A stretch of DNA of 64,000 nucleotides from Dysidea avara (lineage: Eukaryota > Porifera > Demospongiae > Dictyoceratida > Dysideidae): positions 21,785,133 through 21,849,132 of the forward strand of contig NC_089274.1 in NCBI RefSeq assembly GCF_963678975.1, read 5' to 3'. Both the position numbers and the translations under genes were made by a program. Shown piece by piece: positions 24,401-36,400 of the stretch; the first letter of the stretch is position 1, and each line of letters begins with the position of its first letter. The notes under the pieces were generated by a model. The model did no database searches and was not told where the DNA came from. It saw nothing but the letters and a program-made list of their open reading frames with translations.

Positions 24401-27400
24401 GAGCTTGTGTGGCAGTAGCCTACGGCGTTTATACGGATTTTCAAATGGCTGACCTTGTGTAACCATCGTTTAATACTGTTAATCCACTTGGCTCCTCTCA
24501 GAAACACTATTTCCAAACAATCCTTTGCTTAGTTTCTCCTTCAAACGTGTGCCATCAACACTTGTATCAGCATATTCAGATACAAGCCGTGGCTCTTATC
24601 CGAGGGCGGCTCTTATGACAGTAATTCAAGGTTGCGCTGCGGCTACTATCCAGGGGCAACTATTATGTGAGCCGCAGCTATTAACCAGTCAAATACGGTA
24701 TGCATCTGATTGGCTAAAAAAAAAATTTGATAGTGTTTAGTTGTTTTACCAGTTAGGTATGTCCGACTTGACAACTACTGCTACCATAGTAATTACTTAG
24801 CAATGACAATGTTGCATAGCAACCATTGCTAGGCACCCACTGCTGCTAGGCAACCACTATATTAACTCAAATACTTTTGACACCATAGCAATGGTTGCTA
24901 AGCAACTACAACAAAGCTTGTAACTAGGTCAGGCTTAAATTTTGTTGCCTAGCAACAGTTGCTATGGATTGTTGGAACAATAGACAAATTTCATAATAAT
25001 TGTCGCAGATCACGCGAGAAACTAATTACGTGTATTTATGTTACGTAGCTTGTACAACTTGTTGAACCAGTTGCTGGCTAAAGGCCGTTGCTCAGTTAGT
25101 TATTGTACGAATAAAAGTTGCAGCTCTGTATTGTAGTAGCTTGTTTATAAAGTATTAACAAGAGTATATAATAGAAACCAAGAGTACTGAACGGTGTATT
25201 AGCCCGTGATTAATGATTGCGTAAAGTAACATGGATATTTCAGTAATTGTTTGTTTATGTGAAATGGTAATTTGAAATGCGTACGTGGCAATGGGTCTTT
25301 ATTCACCAGTTTCCGTGTTATTCAACCAAGTATTCAACAGTTATTGTACAAAGAAAGTATAGTAAGGACCCAAGATAACTCCAGCTCGCTAAAACAACGG
25401 TTGCATAAATGAGCGTGTTGCCACGCCTTCAGGGATCCGCTTGGTAGTTCCAGAACTTTAACATTAGCTAATTCCCTTTAACGTTATCATGTTTTTGCTT
25501 GGTTTAGTGGCCGAATTGGGCTAAAGACAGCAACCCTTAATGGCAATGAAAACGAACAATTACTGAAATATCCGTGTTACTTTACACAATCATTAATCAC
25601 GGGGTAATACACCTGTTCTATATTCTTGGTTTCTATTATATACTATTGGTATTAATAAGTGAACCGAGTCGTTAATTGTCGTGCGGCTCGCAACATTTGG
25701 TGCCGAAACCCGGGAGGTGTGTCTACCGATGTCTGAACAGCTGTTGCTGTATTGAAGAGAAGTTGTAACCTGACGCGAATAAGCTGTGGTACCATGGTGA
25801 AACTGAATTTAATGGTACCAGTTAAGACAAACTACTGAACCAATTTGCTAAGCGTGTTCTTTGCTGTCTGTTTTCTTCACTAGGTTCGAAGTTACTCAAG
25901 TAGCTACGCCCACCGAGCTCACCTAGCCATGCCGGCAATTAGTAGTTTGAAGAGCAACTGGACGAGGGTAAGGACTGCATTGACTAAAGAAGAAGCGGAA
26001 GCAAACTCACTATTACAGAGAGACTTAGAGCTGAACGAAGAAAGAGGTTGACAGATACTTGCTATCAATTTGCAGAGTAATTTTAATAAATCTCGAAACT
26101 AAGTTGGCACACTTGGAGGCGGCCAATGAGAAGCTAGCAGATGCACTTGAGCAGAGTGAGAATACTTCGTCAGCAGAGGAATTTCAAAGTACCCTAGATG
26201 CAGATGGGGAGTTTACTGATAGAATTATTGACAGAATTCACAATTGAGAATACTTAAGGAAGAAGTAGAGAGAAAGCGTAGATCAAAGTCAGAAATTAGA
26301 AGAAAGACTCCAGCAAGTGCAAGAGCAAGTTAGACAACTACAATCACCATCAACAGGAAGCATAGCTGAATCAGGAATATCCAGAATTTGGTCACAGCCA
26401 TCAATGGCAGCAATAAAACCACCCAAGCTTGATATAGCCCCTTTTAAAGGAGAAGTATTAAAGTGGCGAGAGTTCTGGGATGCATTTGAAGCATCAGTAG
26501 ATAAGGCAGACTATGCACCAGTTGACAAATTCAACTACCTAAAGTCAAAGTTAGGGGGGAGGCTTTAGAGGCAATTGCAGGATATCAGTTATCCAACGAG
26601 AACTGTAGGAACAGCACGAGGCGACATTCTCATTGGAGTACATGCCCTCAAGTTTGTGACAAGTGAACTTCACTTGCAGGTAACCAATACAATTGTTTTC
26701 ACTGATTCTATGTGTGTGTTACATTGGCTTCAGTCCAAGAAGCAACTGTCAGCGTTTGTGACCAATAGGCTGAAAGAAATCAAATCACTGAAAGAAGTGA
26801 CCTTTAAACATGTTTCATCAGAAGACAATCCTGCTGACTTGGCTACTAGAGGAAGTCTCCCAGAGAACTAACATCATCTATCTGGTGGATGGGTCCCACA
26901 TTTTTAAAAAACCTCGAAAAACAGTGGCCAGTTTTCAAGATCCCAGAGTGCAAGACTGCTGATGTTGACAGTGAAATAAAGGGCAATAATGTAATGCTTG
27001 AGGCTAGTCTTTTGTCTAGGGAGGATCTCTCACGAGAAATTCCACTGTTAAATCTATCAGATATTAATGAGAGCCGTTGTTCCTCATTGTTGAAGCTCAT
27101 AAGAGTCACAGCTTGGGTTCTAAGATTTGTGAATAATCAGAATCTTATTCTGGTCCTCTAACAGTCAAGGAATTACAGAAAGCAAGGTTGGTATGGGATC
27201 TTTACATCCAGTACAAGTGTTACCCAGACATACTTTGAGGAAGTAAGAGCAATTTAAGAAATCAGTTGAACCTTCAGCAAGATGACAATGGTCTGCTGCG
27301 ATGCCATGGAGGTATGAAAATGCCACTAGCTTGAATCAAACAATGAAATGTCCTAAACTGCTGCCAAAGGACGAGCACTACACCAGGCTTGTGGTTGAAG

Positions 27401-30400
27401 ACTGTCACAAAAGAGTGTTTCATGCTGGAGTTTCTCAAACCTTAGGTTGGAATACTGGATTCCACATGGCAGGTCAACTGTTAGAAAGCTGTTGAAACAA
27501 TGTAGAGTCTGTTGTCGGTGTGAAGGAACCGTTTGTAGAAAGCCAGACATGCCACCCTGGCCCAAGGAACGAGTTGTAGAAGCTCTACCATTTGAATACA
27601 CAGGGATAGATTACTTTGGGCCACTTTATATCAAGCAGTACGCAAATGGTGATAAAACAAAGGTATGGGTGTGCTTGTTTACCTGTATGGTGGTAAGAGC
27701 TATACATTTAGAACTAGTAGAAGGTATGTCTGCTGATGAATTTCTTTTGTGCTTACATCGTTTCATGGCTCGCCATGGGGTTCCACGACAAATAATTTCT
27801 GACAATGCAAAACATTTTAAAGCAGCTAAACAAATGTTAAGTAAAGCTAAGCTTCAAACATCAGATTGTATTGATGACTTCCTTTATAAACAAGGTATTC
27901 AATGGAAATTTATCATTGAGTTGCCCCCATGGATGGGAGGTTTTTATGAGTGATTGGTAAAAGAGCTCTGAGGAAAACCCTAAGAAGCCAATGCTTGACA
28001 GAAAAGCAGTTAGTCACAATTTTAACAGAAGCAGTGGTGAACTCCCGCCCACTAGTATATGTGGATGATGACATCAATTCCAGTATGATACTCACTCACA
28101 CCATCAAATTTTCTGTCGTTCCATTCACAACACATCTTTCCCAATGTATTGGATGATCCTGACCCAGAGTTTGAGGTTGCTAAGAAAGCAACATCTTTAC
28201 AAGCACTATTACAAACTTGGAAGAGAGGACAGAATCGTCTAAACCAATTTTGGAGTTTATAGAGAAATGAATATCTCTTTAAGTCTAAGAGAAAAATCAC
28301 AGGTGCCATTGAAGGGATCAAAGAACATACCAACTCCTCCTAAAATTGGTGAAGTTGTGCTGGTAAAGGAGAATTTACCTCGTGGACATTGGAGAGTTGG
28401 TAGAATTGTTGAAGTTATAAAGGGAAATGACCAGAATATTAGATCAGCAAAGGTTAATGTTGCACCAAACAATTACCTTAATAGAGCAGTCAGTATGTTG
28501 TACCCAATCGAATGTCCAGATGAAACAACTATTGACACTGATGTATCTAACATGAAGAACAAGGATATGGAGAGATTATTGTTGACATTCACACCTACAA
28601 ATTATGTAATATTGAGACTTTTGAATTTTTAGTTTTGCATACGTTGACATATCTCATTTTTGTGATTGCCCAGAAGGGGCAACTGTAGCCCTCTCACATA
28701 GATATGTATGGGAAAACCACAAATTTCAAAATGTCATATCTTATGACATATATATGCTATCCTTTCAAAATTTGGAGAAGTTACTTTAGCCTAATAATAC
28801 CAAGAAATTCAGGTTGCTAGGGGCAACGGTTATTTCTATATGCTATAAAGCCTTATTATGGAATTTGTCTATTTTCAAACAGATTGCAGGCTACAACACA
28901 TGCGCATACTCCTTAAACATGCTAATCACAAGGAATTGCTAACCACCACTTGCCACTAGTAATGGTATAAAAATAGAAACTGCTCTTATTGGGGCGAGCC
29001 TGAGCGAGCCCCACACTAGCGAGTCAACGGTGTAATGGACCCGTTTACAAAAAATTACGATAAGAAACGGAGTCAATGTGTAATTGACCCGTAATACGAC
29101 AATAAATTACGGTATAAAGCGGATACCTTACACTTGCTCCAGCGTAATGATTCATATCACGATAAATCAACGGCGTAGATTACTGCCTTCCCATATTTGG
29201 CGATGTGTAATGGACCACATCACGAGAATTACTGGCCTAGATTACTGCTTTCCCATATTTGGCGATGTGTAATGGACCATATAAAGGGATTTACCGGCCT
29301 AGATTACTGCTTTCCCATATTTGGCGATGTGTAATGGACCATATCACGGGATTTACCGGCCTAGATTACTGCTTTCCCATATTTGGCGATGTGTAATGGA
29401 CCATATAAAGGGATTTACCGGCCTAGATTACTGCTTTCCCATATTTGACGATGTGTAATGGACCACATCACGGGATTTACCGGCCTAGATTACTGCTTTC
29501 CCATATTTGGTGATGTGTAATGGACCATATCACGGCATTTACCGGCGTAGATTACTGCCCTCGTTACTGCCCTCGTTACTGCCCAGCCACGTGCAATGGA
29601 TGCAGATGAACGCCTTTGACGCAGGAGAGAGCAGTACAGGCGCAGAAGAGATAGAGAAACCCCTGAAGATGCGGAAAGAAGAAGGTGTAGAAACAGGGAG
29701 TATATGAGACGGCGAAGAGCAGGGATGACAGCGGAGCAGAGGAGAATTGAAAGAAATAGAAATGCACTGCCCTCCCCACAAATCCCTAAGCAATTTAATC
29801 GGGAAGTTCCATCATTTAATGATCCTGCCGTCATAAGAAAGATGTGTGAGTTTCACGAGGGCCTACTCAATTTAGAATTTTCATGCTGTGTAGTCTGTAT
29901 GGAACGTTTCCCTTCCATATCCGTTAATGCTATGAACGTTTGTAAAAGATGCACAACGGATAAACATTTGCCAAAATTGTATTCTGGGGACAACAACATG
30001 GATCCAGGCCCAGTACCACCCGAACTTGCTGTAAGTGTGCCATTGTTTATTTAAACCACTGCCATCAATACTTCAAAGTCATCAGGCTCGCCCCACGATG
30101 CTGTTTGCATCTGTCTAGTATTACTTCCAGGTGGGAAATGATACAACAGATGTCATGGTATTCGAAATTTAGACTCTATTTAGGCTGTTTTGGGTGGGTA
30201 ATAAATCTCATATACTCCACCTTGTTTTCTAAAATACTCCACGCCTTCAGGCACAACATAACATATGCTCAGAATCTAGGTCTATCCAATCAGTATGCAT
30301 TTTTCACATGCAGTGATGTAACGAGGGTGCTAATTTTGTCATGTGAGCATGCATAGTTGCCATGGCACTAGTATTACTGCAAGAAAACCTGCCGCTTTTG

Positions 30401-33400
30401 CCGAGCCTACAGCAGAAACAGCCGTGGACAAGGTAAGTAATCTGAGTGTAATGTAAAATAGAGTCTAAAGCAGCTATATCCTTTGGGTTTATGAATCTCA
30501 TAGACTCCACATTGTGCCTGTGCCTGTATAACTATCTACCTATTTATTGTAGCCACCTGTCCAATAAGACCAATTCTTTTTCCCAATGGTAACTGAGCAG
30601 GTTCTATGAACTAATTTGATGATGAGCCATATTTATACTTACTATTGTTGTATCCTACAGGTACTACTGAGTCAGTTACACAGATTACAGGCTCTTGAAT
30701 TACTCAGTAAATTCTTGGATCTCGGCCCCTCAGCAGTCCATTTGGTAAGTAGCCATTGAAAGAATCACTGATTAAGTAAATCATGAATAATTACTCAAGA
30801 AGACAACAACAGCAAGTTGTCGTTCACCTCATGTAAAATTTAAGCAAAATCATGTAAAATTTAAGCAAAATCATATGATGCATTTGTGAAAATACGAGCC
30901 TGCTTGATTTTTCTTCCTTCATTTAGTGGGCTTAGATTTATCTTGTTTTTTTTTACACACTTTATGAAACCATTATACAATGCAAAATGCGTTACGTAAT
31001 TACCTTGAAATTTGGTGTACTTTAAGGACATATTAAGGCACATTCACATACTAAGTTTGGCACTAAACTAATAAATATTCACAGAGTTATGAATGATTAT
31101 TTGTGTTATGCCTACAGGTAAACTGCTTTATGGAAATAAGTTGACAATTGGTCTGTGTATTGATTAACCATAAAAGCTCAAACCTTTTGTGGTTACAAAT
31201 TACAGTGACAGCTAAACAGAGTTACAAGGAGAAAACCAACCTGGTGTAAATCACAGAGTTGTGTAATAGCCAATTTATTATCTAGTATACATACCATGAC
31301 TTCTTGTAAAGTGGTCTAATAAAACACCAAAATGTCAACAACAAAAAAAACTTGTCCAGGCTTTGAACCAGAGACTTCCATATGTGTTTATTTACACAAA
31401 CATCCTTCCCCGCATTAGTTTGGGTAATTAACTCTCCAGTCTAAATGATGATTCAAATGTAAACTGATTCCCACAATCACTTCTTACAGGCATTATCAGT
31501 GGGTATATTCCCGTACATGTTGAAGTTACTACAGAGCAAGTCTCGTGAGCTACAGCCTGTGCTGGTGTTCATCTGGGCCAAGATACTTGCCATTGATGGG
31601 GTGAGTACCCCCTATTGTTTGTGTTGTATTGTGGGTTTGGGTTACAGACGTGTCAAGTGGACTTGGTGAAGGACTCCAGTCACAAGTATTTCCTATCAGT
31701 ACTGGCTGATCCTGATATGCAGGTATGGTAGCCACATCCTCTAGTGTGCAACACTTATTACACACTTGTCTCTATTATTTACAGTGTGAGTATCGGACAA
31801 TGGCAGCATTTGTGCTAGCAATGATAGTGAAACGATACCCAGATGGTCAGAGGGCTTGTGTTCAGAGTGGCATCATCGCAACATGTCTGGAACAACTTGA
31901 AGAATCCAACCCTGTGCTCCGTCAATGGCTGGCCATCTGTTTGGCGTGTGCTTGGGAGGGATGTGATGATGCTCGGTGGCATGGAGTGAGGGACAACGCT
32001 CATGAGAAACTTTACAAATTACTGTGGGATGAAATCCCTGAGGTAATTCCCCCAACCATGTGTGTCATGTGATTATCATGTGATCTAGGTACGGACATCA
32101 GGAGTGTTTGCCCTAGGGACATATGTTGCTAACAGTAGTGATGTTAAGAGTGATCAGGTGACCTCAATCAACCTCAGTGTTGGTACTAGACTACTACCCC
32201 TCATGTTTGATGCTAGTCCACTAGTGAGACAGGTGACCTTTATGTTATGACCTTTAGTTTAGTATAACTCTGTGTGTGTGTTTGTGTGTGTGTATAATGT
32301 AAGTTTGTTATGTCACTTGTGTGCTGGTATTGTCAGCCATTGTGGCCATCATTGTAAATGATGTAATCTTGTAGGAGGTGGTGGCTGCACTACACGGCAT
32401 CATACTTCACCATGATTACCAATTCCAAGTGGCTGCCCTCTGCACCAGTGACACAGACCTACCACACCTCAGCACCAGTATCACGCCGACAGGCTGGATC
32501 AACATCCATCATGTAGATCAAGACACACCAAGTGATCAAGCCAGTAGCAGTAGCAGCAAAATTAATGGCTATAGCAGCAGCGGAACAAGCAAGCCACTAC
32601 CAAACAAGAATGCACTGAGCACAAGTTTAAGTAGCTCAAGTGGAGAAGGTTTTCTGGACAGTTTACCAAGAAAAGGAAGTGGAACACAGAGTTTCACTCC
32701 TGCTATCAGAACATTACATTCAACTAGTGCTTCAATGAGTGCCCTACCATCTGGTATACCACATGCTACCTACAGTAACATATGGAAGGTGAGGAGACAG
32801 TGCAATGTTTTCACTGTGTTGGTTGCCATAATAAAATTTCCTGTTTGTGATTAGTTGTTACATGGGCGAAAATCTTAAGAGTATAGGGTCGGTAGATCAG
32901 TATATAAATAAAAATATTAACGGAAATCAGTACAATAAACTGCAAAACTAGTAAGAGAGCATGGTGTTTATGAAACACTAGTTTGTTTTGCAACCATGGT
33001 GTGTTGTGAGAATTTTAGTGAAATACAAAGGAAAGAATACTAGATCCCCCCTTTCCAAAAATTTTCATGGAAGAAATTTTCTTTTTAAAATTAAGACAAA
33101 AATAAAATTTTAAAAAGGAAGTTTGGCAAATACAGACATCAGATCACATATTAGTATTGGCCATTATGTGAATTTTAATATCAGTTAATCGGATAATCAG
33201 CAAAATCTCTTATTGGTGCTTCAAAGGAAAAAAAAAGTATTATGAAAAGTTTGTTCAGGAGGTTTCATATTACATCATTTTCATGTCATCCTGTGTAGAG
33301 TATAGTCAACCTTGCTGATGATCCTTGGCCAGATGTGTGCAAAATGGCTTCCATTATTATCACTGACCTAAAAGACAAGGCAAGTTCATAGAGAGTGACA

Positions 33401-36400
33401 GAGCACATCTATCAATTATTTACTTGTGTACAGGCTGGAGGTTCATCTCGGCTGCGGGCAGTTGGTGACAATACAGGCTCCTACTCTGCACCATCTTCAC
33501 CAACACACCGAACTCGTAATAATCAGTAAGTATCTCACTGGGTAGTTAAATCAAAAATGTGGTAGTGCTTAATAACTTCATAGTAGGGCTGACAAAGGTT
33601 TGTACATTCTTACCAAAATTGACCTCAGCCCAGCCTCATATTTGTTTCACAACAACATTTTGTAAAGATAGATCTTGTTGTACTGCAAGTGCATACCTCA
33701 GTGCTTTGCGTGCTTCTCCTGCAGTCACTGTTCTATTTTATTTGTTTGTTTGTTTTATTACAAGTATACAATAAAATTTGGAATTTTCAACTAGAGTAGG
33801 GACCATAGTACATCGATAAAAAGTACTGAAACAAGCTGGAGTAGTGCATGATATCAAGAGTGTATAATAGTAACCAACAGTATCAAACGGGTGTATTACC
33901 CCGTGATTAATGATTGCATAAAGCAATACGGATATTTCAGTAATTGTTCATTTATATTGCCATTAAGGGTTACTGTATTTAGCCCAATTCGGCCACTAAA
34001 CCAAGCAAAAAAGATGATAGTGTTAAAGGAAATTGTCTAATGTTAAAGTTCTGGCACTGCCAAGTGGATCCCTGAAGGCGTGGCAACACGCTCGTTTGTG
34101 CAACCTTTGTTTTAATGAGCTGGAGTTATCTTGGGTCCTTACTACACTTTTCTAGTACAATATTGTTGAATACTTGGTTGAATAACATGGATAACTGGTG
34201 CATAAAAACCCGTTGTCATGTACGCATTTCAAATTACCATTTCGCATAAACGAACAATTACTGAAATAACCATGTTACTTTATGCAATCATTAATCACGG
34301 GCTAATACGCCGTTCGACTCTCTTGGTTTCTATTATACTCTCTTGGCAATATTAAATCACAGTAAATCAATAAGAAATGTTATATCCCTACTGTGCTCAA
34401 GATACCATAACGGAAATGCGCAGTAGGGATACAACACTTCTTAGTGTTTTACTGTGATTTAATATCGTGCACTACTCCAACTTGTTTCAGTACTTTTTAT
34501 CAATGTGCTATGGTCCCTACTCTAGCTAATAATTCCAAATTTTTTTGTGTACTTGTTTGTTAACTTTTTTTGTAAATAATTATTATGATTGGTGAACCCA
34601 CGCACACCACATCAAAAGAAAGAAATGGTGCTGCGCGCCCCAGCTATATCAATTATCATCTGAAAAGTGAAGTATCCATTACACTTTGTTGTCAGCTATG
34701 TTCAACCCGTTACACAACTTTACGAATCAAGAACTGTTCGAAAAGCACCTCTGCAATCCACGCATACCGAGAGAAATGGCACCGTGCGCCCCAGTTATAT
34801 CAATTATTGTCTGAAAGTTAAGTATCCATTACGCTTCATTGTCAGCTATGTTCATCCCGTTACACAATATTAGCTGCGAATCAAGAACTTTTCGAAAAGT
34901 ACCTCTGCAATCAAAGTAGCCACTATGAAAAATACAGCCATTACAAAGGGAAGCCATCACATGCTACCACCAAATCGACACTTCACTGTCAGCAAAGATA
35001 AATGGGACACAAATGAGGACAGTGGTAAGTCCATGAAGAATGCATTGTATGTACTGCGGTATGCCAAAAGGAAGTCCGTAGCAACTTCTTGAAAGCACTT
35101 CGGGTTGATCTGAAGGCTTGTTTGGGCTTAGTTTTGCCTGACTAATACTGCGTCATCGTCATCTGGGAAAAGTGAGGCTGGTTTTTGGGTGATGATTTTT
35201 TATGGGCCACGCCTACTCCTTTGTGATCCCTACTATACAGTACTATCGGAGCAACTGTGAAGTTCCAACACAAAGTTGAAGTCCAGTTGTTTAGCAGCAT
35301 TGTTTGTGATCTGTCTAATGTAATATCTGTCAGGCTCTGTGGTAGTATCATTGCTTCACAGCACATTCAGGATATAGACTGTTTTTCATTACTTTTAGTC
35401 GAGAGCAGTCACCCAACCCTCCTCAAGAGTCACTACCCAGTTCAGGACGTACTAATCCTCACTACTCCTCTCAGACAGTCACCCTTCCTCACTTTCACAA
35501 GTTGGCGGCAGCCAGGAGACCTCGCAACATAATAGTGAGTTTTTGTGATTGTGAGGGTTGTGAAGTTGGTACTGTACATCAGGGTGCTCCAGCACCACCA
35601 GCAATTTTACTGGGGGTGTTCACCCTTATTACAAAGATGTATTGCACAATAAGAACTGCTGCAGGGGTGGGTCCTTAACTCTACACCTTTGTTTGGTTTG
35701 TACTCTAGATATTTAAATACAAGCTACTCCATTTATCTGTGGGTGATATTTATGGCTGTTTTAGCAAGCTATGACTTTAAGCTTTTATTGTCACAACATA
35801 AATATTGTAACTAGTATATGCTACACTACAACATCAGGGAGAAGATGACACTTCAGAGTCAGATAGTGACACAGATGAGGAGAGAAAGTACCACATCTCT
35901 ATGAGGACTCAGTTCTGTAGCTGGTGTTGTAAATACTTTGCCCATTCCATTACTAAGGTGATCTGTCTGTTGGTGTGTTTGTCTGTTAATGAAGGTATAG
36001 TATGTGTGTTAATCTAACTTCACTGTTACTATAGCAACCAGAAGACACAGATCCTTGTAGTGAGGGTTACCTACAGAGAGAATGGAGGTTCATCAGGAAT
36101 GCTAACTGTAGAAAACAAGCTTTATCACTGAAACACATATCAGGTAATGATAATCAAATGTGTGTGACACTACAATGTGTTAGTATCTGGTGATGGTTAT
36201 CTGCTATTAACTGCTTTTATGTCTGTTTATCATGTGTAGCAAAGAGCAAGTTTAGTGATCAACTGTTTGTCAACAAAAACACTCTATCTCCAAACATTTT
36301 AAAGTTTCATCCTTATGAGCCACACCTCTCTGTGGTCTCCAAATCATCAGTCAGGTGAGCAGCCACACCTACCACCAATACTGTTTGTTCCTGCTGTGGG

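Larger units (their letters stand above)
28991..30094. mobile_element. Element bounded by GGGGCGAGCCTGA inverted repeats, with a Helitron-type ORF fragment
   Basis: GGGGCGAGCCTGA at 28991 and TCAGGCTCGCCCC at 30082 are inverted copies. Inside are a 62-bp tandem array (29172-29555) and an ORF fragment. No target duplication is clear, so the outer repeats may be subterminal or coincidental. It lies in raptor intron 10. Confidence 0.55.

Noticed and set aside
28480-28496. CTTAATAGAGCAGTCAG as another copy of the dispersed palindromic motif
   Set aside because: It lies within the DUF5641-like coding part of the retroelement and lacks the left half of the palindrome; likely chance.
29172-29555. 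CRISPR-like array
   Set aside because: The whole 62-bp unit is repeated without unique spacers, in an animal intron, so it is an ordinary tandem repeat.
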